Positions 1 through 7,198 of a stretch of 39,118 bases of DNA are shown piece by piece (the stretch's first letter is position 1; the number at the start of each line of letters is the position of its first letter). The DNA is from Cyanobacteria bacterium K_DeepCast_35m_m2_155 (GTDB taxonomy: Bacteria > Cyanobacteriota > Cyanobacteriia > PCC-6307 > Cyanobiaceae). Where the stretch lies: NCBI GenBank assembly GCA_016882285.1, contig VGQS01000008.1, positions 1 to 39,118 on the forward strand, given 5' to 3'. Below the pieces are notes generated by a model. That model saw only the letters and a program-made list of their open reading frames with translations. It was not told where the DNA came from and did no database searches. Made by a program: the position numbers and the translations under genes.

Positions 1-335
1 GCTGCCGCCGCGGAGCCATGCAGACCTGCCGCCTTTGGTTGTTGCTGAGTGGCGGCCTGGGTGCGGCCTTCCTGGCTGGACAGATGGTCGAATATTTTTC
101 GTTGCCCTTCGGACTGCGCGACAACCTGTTTGCCAGCACCTTTTATGCCCTCACAGGCTTTCATGGCCTGCACGTCACCCTTGGGGTGATCTGCATCTTG
201 ATTGTGTGGTGGCAATCCCGCCCGGGCGGGCGGATCAGCCAGAGCGAGCACTTTGGCCTGGAAGCCGCCGAGCTCTACTGGCATTTCGTTGATGGCATCT
301 GGGTTGTGCTGTACGGCATTCTTTACCTGCTTTGA
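1..335 (+). CDS. ctaE: Cytochrome c oxidase subunit III, C-terminal part (5' partial)
   Basis: This is the 3' end of a subunit III gene of aa3-type cytochrome c oxidase, a membrane subunit of the respiratory terminal oxidase. The frame is open back to the left edge, so the true start lies outside the window; the ATG at 18 is internal. Visible features are three hydrophobic segments, the FYALTGFHGLHVTLGV helix typical of subunit III, and the closing E-x-x-x-LYWHFVDGIWV motif followed by a short hydrophobic tail. Subunits I and II (ctaD, ctaC) would be expected just upstream on the same strand, which cannot be checked here. Identification is firm; only the subtype (cytochrome c versus quinol oxidase subunit III) is less certain. 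Confidence 0.9.
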   Translation, partial: CRRGAMQTCRLWLLLSGGLGAAFLAGQMVEYFSLPFGLRDNLFASTFYALTGFHGLHVTLGVICILIVWWQSRPGGRISQSEHFGLEAAELYWHFVDGIWVVLYGILYLL

Positions 336-355
336 GTTGATCTCGGACGGTCTGC

Positions 356-376
356 GTTGCTGATTGGATCAGCAAC
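356..376 (+). terminator. Possible terminator hairpin after ctaE
   Basis: A perfect 8-bp stem (GTTGCTGA / TCAGCAAC) with a 5-nt loop begins 20 nt after the ctaE stop. It has no following T-run, so it is at best a weak or factor-assisted terminator or a 3'-end-stabilising hairpin. Confidence 0.35.
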
Positions 377-511
377 AAGATACTTGTCACCGCTGGCCCT
401 TGCCGATGGCCATGGTTGATCGGCACAATTTCGGCATAGTCACTCCAGCCCTGGGCACGCGTTCCAGCCATGGCATACGACAGGGACCCAGGAGCAGCTG
501 GCTCCAACACG

Positions 512-871
512 ATGCTGGTCGGTCAGGCCTTGTTGGATAAGGCGCGTTCGTTGAGTGACAGGCCCGAAGACCAGATTGCACGCGCCTGCGGTTATGTGGG
601 CCCCAGTGGCCGCTTGCTCAAAAAGAGTTTCTACAGGGCTCTGGTCGAGGCCAAGGGCTATGTGCTTCCGGCCGTCTCTTCAACGGGCGGTCACGGCACC
701 AAGGGTCGCCAGGCCGAGTTCCGCACGCGGGTGCACGGCAACGGCAACCTGTTGATCGGCAACGCCTACACCCGCCGCATGGGCCTGGAGCCCGGCCAGG
801 AGTTCAAGATCGAACTGCACAAGGAGACCGGTTCGATCTGGCTCTCACCGCTTGATGCTGCCGCTGACTGA
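512..871 (+). CDS. cyAbrB family transcriptional regulator
   Basis: The protein matches the cyanobacterial AbrB (cyAbrB) family, DNA-binding regulators linked to carbon/nitrogen balance and redox responses. It starts MLVGQALLDKARSL, has a central ACGYVGP motif, a basic linker and a C-terminal AbrB-like swapped-hairpin segment (FRTRVHGNGNLLIGNAYTRR then MGLEPGQEFKIEL). Cyanobacterial AbrBs carry the DNA-binding segment at the C-terminus, as here. An in-frame ATG exists at 470, adding 14 residues; 512 is preferred because family members as I remember them begin at the 'LxGxxLLxKxxxL' segment. Neither start has a good Shine-Dalgarno. The gene stands alone, convergent with the HdeD-like gene. At about 119 residues the length is normal for the family. 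Its target genes cannot be told from sequence. Confidence 0.88.
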   Translation: MLVGQALLDKARSLSDRPEDQIARACGYVGPSGRLLKKSFYRALVEAKGYVLPAVSSTGGHGTKGRQAEFRTRVHGNGNLLIGNAYTRRMGLEPGQEFKIELHKETGSIWLSPLDAAAD

Positions 872-877
872 GGTGCT

Positions 878-1495
878 TCAGTCGCCGTCGCTGTGGAATG
901 CGGCGCTGAAGGCCAGCAAGTCAAGACCGCTGAACAAAAAGCTGATCCCGACCAGGATCCCCAGCACCGAAAGCAGGCCCCAGGCCTTCATGCTCAAGAT
1001 CAGTACCCCGAGGATCAGGGTCACCACGCCGTTGGCCAGGCCCCAGCCCCAGCCGCGGCGATCGGTGTGGGAGAGCGAAACCAGCGTCGCCACAACCCCT
1101 TCAACGAGAAAGACAATGCCGATCGCATAGGCCAGCGCAGCCACCTGCAGGCCAGCGCTCAGTGGACCGGCGCTGAACTGTTGGATGATCCAGAAGCCCA
1201 CCACCAGAAACAGGGTGGAGGTGACCAGCCGCCAGAAACAGTGCCAGCGGCTCAGCCGGCGGGCGCGTGAAAGGGTGCTGATCCAGCCAACGATGCCTCC
1301 GACGGCAAAGGCAATGGCCACGATCACGGTGACCCAGGCCGAAGCAATTACAGGAAACACCAAGGCCAGAACCCCGAGCACAAGCAGCACAATCCCCTCG
1401 GCCATGGTGAAGGCGCGCAGTCCCTGCGCTGAGGTGAGTTCGAGGTCTGCGTGGCTCGCCATGGTCTGCATCCAGAACTCTTTGAACGTAGTCAT
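878..1495 (-). CDS. HdeD/DUF308 family membrane protein
   Basis: A 205-residue integral membrane protein with six predicted hydrophobic segments arranged as three repeats (for example GIVLLVLGVLALVFPVIAS, VIVAIAFAVGGIVGWIST and VVTLILGVLILSMKAWGLLS). This is the HdeD/DUF308 pattern; E. coli HdeD is linked to acid resistance, but the role in cyanobacteria is unknown. The ATG at 1495 (MTTFKEFWMQTM) is chosen because upstream codons in the same frame lie over the riboflavin synthase gene and read as low-complexity shadow protein. It lies 14 nt after the ribE stop on the same strand, so co-transcription with ribE is likely. Confidence 0.82.
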   Translation of the reverse strand: MTTFKEFWMQTMASHADLELTSAQGLRAFTMAEGIVLLVLGVLALVFPVIASAWVTVIVAIAFAVGGIVGWISTLSRARRLSRWHCFWRLVTSTLFLVVGFWIIQQFSAGPLSAGLQVAALAYAIGIVFLVEGVVATLVSLSHTDRRGWGWGLANGVVTLILGVLILSMKAWGLLSVLGILVGISFLFSGLDLLAFSAAFHSDGD

Positions 1496-1509
1496 GGGCG
1501 CTGTGGTTG

Positions 1510-2187
1510 TCAGGCCCAGCCGTGCTCGTTCAGCCAGCTCTCGTTGATGCTGCTGTGCGGGGCCGTTGCTGAGGAGGGCCCATCGCTCTGTTGCCTCGAC
1601 GTCAACAGGCGTTCGGCGTACTTGGCGAGCAGATCGGCTTCCAGATTGACCAGATCGCCTTGGCGCAGGTGCTGCAGGGTCGTGTGGCTCCAGGTGTGGG
1701 GGATCACGGCAATCCAAAAGTCCTGCCCGTCGTCTGAGCAGCCGGCCACGGTGAGGCTGATGCCGTTGACCGCCACGCTCGCTTTCTCGCAGATGTAGCG
1801 GCCGAAGCGGGGCTCTCGCCAGCGCAAGGCGAGACGCCATGCGTCCGCCTGTTGCTCGATGGCGACCACCTGAGCGGTGCCGTCGATGTGACCGCTCACC
1901 AGGTGCCCGCCGAGGCGATCGGCCAGGCGTAGGGCGGGTTCAAGATTGACGGCTTCACCCCGTTCGGCCTTGCTGCCGAGGGTGGTGCGCTGCAGCGTTT
2001 CGCCGCTGACATCAGCACTGAACCCCTGGCTCGCCAACGTCGCCACGGTGAGGCAGACCCCATCGACCGCCACGCTGTCACCCAGCTGCAGGGGCTGCAG
2101 CAGCGCGCCGCTGCCCGTCCAGCTGATGCGCAATTGGGTGCCATCGCGCCTGAGTGTGCCGATGGCCTGCACCAGTCCGGTGAACAT
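1510..2187 (-). CDS. ribE: Riboflavin synthase alpha subunit
   Basis: Encodes the enzyme that dismutates two 6,7-dimethyl-8-ribityllumazine molecules into riboflavin and the pyrimidinedione substrate of lumazine synthase, the last step of riboflavin synthesis. The 225-residue product has the expected two tandem lumazine-binding domains. The first begins MFTGLVQAIGTL and contains VAVDGVCLTVA; the second contains GHLVSGHIDGTA and VAVNGISLTVAG. The start at 2187 is fixed by the invariant MFTGLV N-terminus, although the frame is open further upstream. The C-terminus carries a roughly 25-residue polar tail after the second domain. The gene diverges from the bfn-like gene (57 bp apart) and precedes the HdeD-like gene. 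Symbols ribE and ribC are both used for this enzyme. Confidence 0.95.
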   Translation of the reverse strand: MFTGLVQAIGTLRRDGTQLRISWTGSGALLQPLQLGDSVAVDGVCLTVATLASQGFSADVSGETLQRTTLGSKAERGEAVNLEPALRLADRLGGHLVSGHIDGTAQVVAIEQQADAWRLALRWREPRFGRYICEKASVAVNGISLTVAGCSDDGQDFWIAVIPHTWSHTTLQHLRQGDLVNLEADLLAKYAERLLTSRQQSDGPSSATAPHSSINESWLNEHGWA

Positions 2188-2244
2188 GGCAGCACCGCAG
2201 TGGGGAGATGCTGGCCATAATCGGGCAGAGGACGCACGGCTGCC

Positions 2245-2820
2245 ATGGTCGAGATGAGCGTCGCGGGCATCGCCCTGGATGCGGCCAGCCGTAGCCCGAT
2301 CGTGCTGCTGCGCGATCCGTCTGGCCGGCGCCAGGTGCCGATCTGGATCGATCAGGCCCAGGCTCAGAACATCCTGGCCGGACTCAGCGGTCAGGAGCCC
2401 GCCCGCCCGCTGAGCCATGACCTGATGGTGAGCCTGCTCGAGGCCGGCCATCTGGTGCTGGAGCGGGTGATCGTGCACGCCATCGAAGAGAGCACCTTTC
2501 GCGCCGTGCTCAAGCTCAGTGGGCCTGAGGAGGGTCAGCAGCAGGAGCTTGATGCCAGGCCCAGTGATGCCATCGCCCTGGCGCTACGCACCGGCAGTGG
2601 CATCTGGATGCTGGAGGAGGTGGTGGCTGACGCCTCGATCCCCGTCGATGCCGAAGCCGATGCCGAGGATCGGGAGGATTTCCGCCGTTTCCTCGACAGC
2701 ACCTCCCCCGCCGATCTGGTGCGGCATCTGAGCAAGGCTCAGCCGGAAGCCCTGCTCGATGCCGGCGGCGATGCCCCGGAGCCTGACGAACCCGACGAGC
2801 CCGCCGCCCCCGGTGCGTAG
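2245..2820 (+). CDS. Bifunctional nuclease family protein (DUF151)
   Basis: The 191-residue protein carries the DUF151/BFN domain over about residues 1-135: a start of MVEMSVAGIALDAASRSPIV, then VPIWIDQAQAQNI, and the family hallmark ARPSDAIALALR. Plant homologues are described as having combined RNase and DNase activity; in bacteria the domain is widespread with unclear substrate. The last 50 or so residues are acidic and proline-rich (EPDEPDEPAAPGA) and look disordered. Its 3' end overlaps the next gene on the same strand, suggesting translational coupling with the aldo/keto reductase. I am confident about the family and unsure about the physiological role. Confidence 0.85.
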   Translation: MVEMSVAGIALDAASRSPIVLLRDPSGRRQVPIWIDQAQAQNILAGLSGQEPARPLSHDLMVSLLEAGHLVLERVIVHAIEESTFRAVLKLSGPEEGQQQELDARPSDAIALALRTGSGIWMLEEVVADASIPVDAEADAEDREDFRRFLDSTSPADLVRHLSKAQPEALLDAGGDAPEPDEPDEPAAPGA

Positions 2821-3955
2821 ACGCTTCGGCGATCTGGCGGCGGTCTCACCGTTCAGCCTCGGCACGATGCGGGCCCTCTCGGGCCCGGCCCAGATGGAGG
2901 CCGTGCTGCGTGCTGCCGCTGCAGCGGGCATCAACCACATCGAAACCGCGGCGGCCTATGGGCCGGCCGAAACCTTTCTGGGGCAGGGCCTGGCGGTGCT
3001 CGAGCGCGAAGCGATCGCTCCCGAGGGGGGCTGGCTGATCACCAGCAAGATCATGCCGGGCCCTGAGCTGCCTGAGGCCAAGCAGCAGCTCTGCGCCATG
3101 CTCAAGCGCCTTGGCGTGCCCCAGCTGGCAGGCCTGGCCGTGCACGGCATCAACCGCAGCGACCATCTGAGCTGGGCCACCAGGGGGCCCGGTGCCGAGT
3201 TGCTGGCCTGGGCTTTGGGTGAAGGGCTGGTGGCACAGGTCGGCTTCAGCAGCCATGGCAGCACCGAGCTGATTGAAGCGGCCCTGGCGTCGGGGCAGTT
3301 TCGCTTCTGCAGCCTGCACCTGCATCTGTTTGATCAGGCGCGCCTGCCTGTGGCCCGCGCCGCCCTGGCGGACGGCATCGGCGTGATGGCGATTTCGCCG
3401 GCTGACAAGGGCGGCCGGCTGTATGACCCGCCCCCTGAGCTGCTGGCCGACTGCGCCCCGCATCACCCCCTGGAGCTGGCCTACCGCTTTCTGCTGGATC
3501 AGGGGGTCTCCACCTTGACCCTGGGGGCTGAGCAGCCCAGCGATCTGGCCTGGGCCAACGCCCTGGCCGGCCCCAGCGCCAGTGCCGGTGGAAGCTGGCT
3601 TGCACCGGAACACCGCGCTGCCTTGGCCAACCTTGAGGCAGCGGCTAGAGAGCGCCTGGCTGCGGGGCGCTGCGGCCAGTGCCGTGCCTGTCTGCCCTGC
3701 CCCAACGAGGTGCCGATCCCGGCCTTGCTGCGGCTGCGCAACCTGGCCGTGGGCCATGGCATGGAGGTGTTCGCCGCCGAGCGCTACAACCTGATCAACC
3801 GCGCTGGCCACTGGTGGGAAACCGTCAATGCCAGCGCCTGCGCCAGCTGTGGTGCCTGCCTGCCGCGCTGCCCCCTCGGCCTCGACATCCCTGGTTTGCT
3901 CGCTGACACGCACCAGCGCCTGGCTGCAGCGCCGGGCCGTCGTCTGTGGGATTAG
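2813..3955 (+). CDS. Aldo/keto reductase with C-terminal 4Fe-4S clusters
   Basis: An aldo/keto reductase-type TIM barrel of about 280 residues followed by a ferredoxin-like tail. The barrel shows GINHIETAAAYGPAETFLG (catalytic Asp replaced by Glu at the D-x-A-x-x-Y site), a K in LITSKIMPG and HGINRSDHL. The tail has two cysteine clusters, CGQCRACLPCPNEVPIP and CASCGACLPRCPLGLDIP, as in Fe-S oxidoreductases of the aldo/keto reductase superfamily. The substrate is unknown. I prefer the GTG at 2813, which gives MRRRFGDL and an 8-bp overlap with the upstream gene; an ATG at 2759 would add a Pro-rich leader and a 62-bp overlap. The stop overlaps the convergent gene at 3952 by four bases. Confidence 0.87.
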   Translation: MRRRFGDLAAVSPFSLGTMRALSGPAQMEAVLRAAAAAGINHIETAAAYGPAETFLGQGLAVLEREAIAPEGGWLITSKIMPGPELPEAKQQLCAMLKRLGVPQLAGLAVHGINRSDHLSWATRGPGAELLAWALGEGLVAQVGFSSHGSTELIEAALASGQFRFCSLHLHLFDQARLPVARAALADGIGVMAISPADKGGRLYDPPPELLADCAPHHPLELAYRFLLDQGVSTLTLGAEQPSDLAWANALAGPSASAGGSWLAPEHRAALANLEAAARERLAAGRCGQCRACLPCPNEVPIPALLRLRNLAVGHGMEVFAAERYNLINRAGHWWETVNASACASCGACLPRCPLGLDIPGLLADTHQRLAAAPGRRLWD

Positions 3956-4956
3956 GGCGCAGCCGCATCCCACAGCGTTTGCCACTGCAGCCGTTGTTCC
4001 TGCGGCAACGGCGGCAGGCTCCAGCAGCGCTGCAGCACCGCCGCGGGCGGCAGCACCAGCTCCCGCAGTGAAAGGGGAAGTCCGGCTGCGGCGGCCTCGA
4101 GTTCAGGCCGCGGCAGCGGCGGCACCCAGCCCCCCTGCAGAGCGCGGCTGAGCAGGGGCGGCGCCAGGATCTGCTCCATCCAGCTCAGCGGCAATGGCTC
4201 CTGGGTCGAGGCGGGTCTGAGCAGCAGTTGCCAGCTCAATGGTGCTCCACTGGCAGGCAGCACCACCTGCAGGCGCGGGTCCCGCCGCAGCAGCGGCACC
4301 AGCCGTTGCAAGGGCAACACAGCAGCCTGGGCGTCGCCGCCCAGCAGCAGGTTGAGTGCCTGCGCTTCGTCGTAGGCCAGCGCCTGAGCCCTGAGCTGGC
4401 GCACCCGCCTGGGATCAGCCCCCATCAGTTCGATGCAGATGCGCGGACTCGAGGGCAGCACCAGGTGTCCTTTCAGGCGCGGCTCCAGCAGCACCTCCCA
4501 GCTCTGCGCTGCCGCCTGGACGAGTTCGCTGTGGTGACGCAGGGCCACGACCCAGGGGCTAAAGGCCCAGGGGTAGGCCCGTGGTGCAGCATCGGGCGGG
4601 CCATAGAGACGGCTCACCGCTGCGGCTGATGCGACCAGCCGCGCCAGCAGCTTGTCGGCCTTGATCGGCTGCCAAAGCTGTGGTTTCAGGTTGCTGGCCC
4701 AGCCGTCGCTCAGGGCGACCAGGCCGGCACGCGTTGAGCGCCCATCGAGCAGGGCGATGATCTGGTCGCTCTGGAGCTGATCGTTCAGGCTCCACGGGCT
4801 GGGCAGCGCTGAAAGCCAGGCTTTCGGCATGGCGCCCACTGTGCTGAGCAATTGGGGTCCCTGGCGGTTGCTGCAGCCATGCAGGGCCGTGAGACCAGCG
4901 GCAGCCAGGGCGCCCTGCAACACCAGGCGGCGGCTCAGCACGATGCGCGCTCGCAA
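3952..4956 (-). CDS. Tat-exported putative periplasmic substrate-binding lipoprotein
   Basis: The N-terminus has a twin-arginine motif (SRRLVLQGAL), a hydrophobic stretch and a cysteine at the end (LTALHGC), so the product is probably exported by Tat and lipidated. The remaining roughly 300 residues resemble cyanobacterial extracellular solute-binding proteins of the spermidine/putrescine or iron type (segments such as YPWAFSPWVVALRHHS, WEVLLEPRLKGHLVLPSSPR), but no ligand residues can be assigned. No permease or ATPase lies next to it, so a transport role is not supported by context. The start is a TTG at 4956; a GTG at 4941 also leaves the Tat motif intact. Many residues are Leu, Ala or Gln. 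Family assignment is tentative. Confidence 0.6.
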   Translation of the reverse strand: MRARIVLSRRLVLQGALAAAGLTALHGCSNRQGPQLLSTVGAMPKAWLSALPSPWSLNDQLQSDQIIALLDGRSTRAGLVALSDGWASNLKPQLWQPIKADKLLARLVASAAAVSRLYGPPDAAPRAYPWAFSPWVVALRHHSELVQAAAQSWEVLLEPRLKGHLVLPSSPRICIELMGADPRRVRQLRAQALAYDEAQALNLLLGGDAQAAVLPLQRLVPLLRRDPRLQVVLPASGAPLSWQLLLRPASTQEPLPLSWMEQILAPPLLSRALQGGWVPPLPRPELEAAAAGLPLSLRELVLPPAAVLQRCWSLPPLPQEQRLQWQTLWDAAAP

Positions 4957-5000
4957 AAGCCGACCCTAAGGCCCAAGCGCAGGCCACAGCTGAGCAGCCC

Positions 5001-6083
5001 TCAGCCGCTCGCCCAGCTCTCCATCGCCCGATCACAGGCAGCGGCCAGCGTCTCTGGGCTGCGGCCGCTCTGCTCCCACAGCCAGGCGAGCCCGCCGGCG
5101 CCGACCCCTTCTTTGATGAAGCCGCGCTCGTAGTCGCGCAGGGCAGGGCTGCGGCAGCTGCCAAAGCGCAGGCCGGATGCCTGCAGCCGGGGTGTCACGC
5201 CCCAGCGCTGGCCGATGCGCGCCAGCAGCAGCCCCAGGTCGTTGCCCGGATCGCTCAGCACCCAGGCCGTCGTCACCACCTGGACATGGTCGGCCAGGTG
5301 CTGCCGCGCTGCCTCTGGGGCCAGGGCCAGGGCCAGGGCCAGCACGGCGGCCATCTGGCTGCCGCCGGCCAGCACCAGTTGATGCCCTTGGCCCGCCAGG
5401 TTCAGACACAGGCCAGCAGCCAGGGCCAGCATCGGATCGCCCACCGCTGCCAGCACCGCTCTGGCCCGTGCGGGGTCGGCCAGGGCTGCTGCGGCCTGCG
5501 GCTGCAGTCCGGCAGCCGCCAGGCCCCGCTGCACCAGCTGGGCCTTGAGTCCATGCACGGGCTGCCGCAGGCTGCCGCCCACCAGCCCAACGGCCGCAAT
5601 GCCAAGACCTTCGAGCACGGCCAGGGCCGTGCTGGTGCCTCCGGGAACGCATTCACACACCAACACGGGTGACCCGGCTGGCCAGTGCTGGCAGAAGCGA
5701 TCTGCCCGCTGCAACAGGCGCTCGACCCGCAGCATGGGCATCGCTGCGCCGCTGCTCAGGCAAGCGGCGGGACCGCTGCTTTCGGGCTCGGGCAGCCGCA
5801 GGTGCGGCACCGCTGGTGCCACGGGGGCCCCCAGGTCGATCACCTGCAGGCGTTGCAGCAACTCCAGCTCACGCAACACCACATGGCCAATCAGGGCTGG
5901 ACTGACCCCTGCTGGCAGCGGGGGCAGGGCGTGCACCCGAGGGGCGGCCGGCCCCAGCAGCAGCAGCTCGGCGTCGGCTGCTGCTGTGAATTGCCGCGAT
6001 GGCGCGCTGGCACCAGCGGCCGAGATCCCCTCAATGGCGGCGGTTTCGGTGCCCGCCAGCAGCAGCAAGGGGGTGAGCTCCAC
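5001..6083 (-). CDS. CobT-like nicotinate-nucleotide phosphoribosyltransferase-related protein
   Basis: The 360-residue protein fits the CobT-related family (UPF0284/TIGR00303 type) found in cyanobacteria and archaea. CobT proteins transfer phosphoribose from nicotinate mononucleotide to the lower-ligand base of cobamides. Visible segments include LVCECVPGGTSTALAVLEGL, AVGDPMLALAAGLCLNLAG, LVLAGGSQMAAVLALA and FIKEGVGAGGLAWLWEQSG; the late glutamate in KEGVGAGG matches the catalytic region of CobT. It starts with GTG at 6083, immediately after the TAG stop of the upstream membrane gene with zero spacing, so the two are coupled. It is the last gene of the topA run. Whether it acts on adenine, DMB or another base is not visible. 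Confidence 0.82.
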   Translation of the reverse strand: MELTPLLLLAGTETAAIEGISAAGASAPSRQFTAAADAELLLLGPAAPRVHALPPLPAGVSPALIGHVVLRELELLQRLQVIDLGAPVAPAVPHLRLPEPESSGPAACLSSGAAMPMLRVERLLQRADRFCQHWPAGSPVLVCECVPGGTSTALAVLEGLGIAAVGLVGGSLRQPVHGLKAQLVQRGLAAAGLQPQAAAALADPARARAVLAAVGDPMLALAAGLCLNLAGQGHQLVLAGGSQMAAVLALALALAPEAARQHLADHVQVVTTAWVLSDPGNDLGLLLARIGQRWGVTPRLQASGLRFGSCRSPALRDYERGFIKEGVGAGGLAWLWEQSGRSPETLAAACDRAMESWASG

Positions 6084-6737
6084 CTAGAGCGGGTCGAGCG
6101 CCACCAACGCGCGCAGGGCGTTGGGGGGCTCACTGATCGGCGCTTTGAGTCTTGGGAAAATCCAGTAGGCGACAGCATGCAGCGCCAGAACAACAATGCC
6201 GTTCTGCACCCAGACCAGCAGCACAGCGGCGATCTGGACCTGCAGCAGATCGATCGCTCCAGCCAGGCCTACCAGGCCCAGCAGCCGCTCCAGCAGCCCG
6301 GCGGCGGCGCTGGTGATGACCACCCAGAGGTTTTCACCCACCAGCACCGACAACACGGCCACCCGCACCAGAAAACCGGCGGCGCCGATCACGCTGCCCA
6401 CGCCCCAGCTCCACCACCAGCTGGTGCGCCGGCGCCAGCACCAACCCAGCCACAGCGCCAGAGCGCCATAGGGAAACAGCACCAATGGACCGCGGATCGG
6501 TCCCATCAGCGCCACCAGCAACAGCCCGCTCACGGCCAGGCCTTCAATGGCGCAGCGCCAGCCGCGGCGCAGTTGCAGCAGCGCCAACGGCAAGGGCAGC
6601 GCCAGCCTGAACAGGGGGCTGCCCACCGGCAGGTAGTAGAGCGCAATCCAGAGCAGGGCCGTCGCCGAGGCCAGATAGGCCGTTTCGGTGAGTGTTCGCG
6701 CCTGGCTTTGGCTCAGGGGCTTGTGCTGGCTGCCCAT
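6084..6737 (-). CDS. DUF2232 family membrane protein
   Basis: A 217-residue integral membrane protein with about five or six hydrophobic segments (for example SATALLWIALYYLPVG, GLAVSGLLLVALMGPIRG, IAAVLLVWVQNGIVVLALHA). It resembles the DUF2232/YybS-like family of unknown function seen in cyanobacteria. The ATG at 6737 shares bases with the TGA of the upstream lipoprotein gene (TGATG), which argues for translational coupling and fixes the start; a TTG one codon upstream is less likely. Aromatic-rich WWWSWGVGSV lies near mid-protein. Its partner in this run is the CobT-like gene directly downstream, but no functional link can be shown. Confidence 0.78.
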   Translation of the reverse strand: MGSQHKPLSQSQARTLTETAYLASATALLWIALYYLPVGSPLFRLALPLPLALLQLRRGWRCAIEGLAVSGLLLVALMGPIRGPLVLFPYGALALWLGWCWRRRTSWWWSWGVGSVIGAAGFLVRVAVLSVLVGENLWVVITSAAAGLLERLLGLVGLAGAIDLLQVQIAAVLLVWVQNGIVVLALHAVAYWIFPRLKAPISEPPNALRALVALDPL

Positions 6738-7198
6738 CAACGGGTCTTGGGCGCTGGTGCGGGTCTGGGCGCTGCAGCTGGTGCGGGCACCGGCGCCGGT
6801 GTCGATCCAGCGTTGGCATTGACCCGCTCAATCATTTCCACCTCAAAGGGCACCCCGGCCTTGCGCAAGGCTTCCGTGACCACTTCGGCCGGGGCCGATG
6901 GATCGGCTGCCGGCAGCTGGATCGTGATGCGATAGGGCGCCGGTGGCATCACCTGCGGCTTGCGGGCCGGTTCGGGGCGTGGCAGATCAGGCGCGTTGGG
7001 TGCTGCTGGCGCGGGTTGCTTGGCCTTCGCTGCTGGCGGGCTGGGAGTTGCTTGAGGTGCTGTGGCGCCGGGCTCCTGAACGGGAGCCGAAAAGCTGCGG
7101 GCGAGCTGATCGCCAAAGGGCGTGCCGCTGCAGCTTCCCAGCAGCAGCGTCAGCAGTGCCGCCACTGCCGGGGTAACCCGTGAGGCGGCCTGGGCCAT
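6737..7198 (-). CDS. Pro/Ala-rich lipoprotein, function unknown
   Basis: A 153-residue protein with a lipoprotein signal peptide: a hydrophobic stretch ending in LLLGSC, with the cysteine at about residue 23. The middle (residues 40-85) and the last 25 residues are Pro/Ala-rich and probably disordered. Between them lies a short ordered segment, YRITIQLPAADPSAPAEVV followed by EALRKAGVPFEVEMIER, which looks like a small alpha/beta unit. The start ATG at 7198 overlaps the topA stop (TGATG) and its own stop overlaps the DUF2232 start, so it sits in a coupled chain. I do not recognise a family beyond a probable picocyanobacterial conserved protein. Confidence 0.7.
   Translation of the reverse strand: MAQAASRVTPAVAALLTLLLGSCSGTPFGDQLARSFSAPVQEPGATAPQATPSPPAAKAKQPAPAAPNAPDLPRPEPARKPQVMPPAPYRITIQLPAADPSAPAEVVTEALRKAGVPFEVEMIERVNANAGSTPAPVPAPAAAPRPAPAPKTR

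Noticed and set aside
2846-3985. Long open frame on the minus strand opposite the aldo/keto reductase
   Set aside because: Shadow; the plus-strand product has clear barrel and Fe-S motifs.
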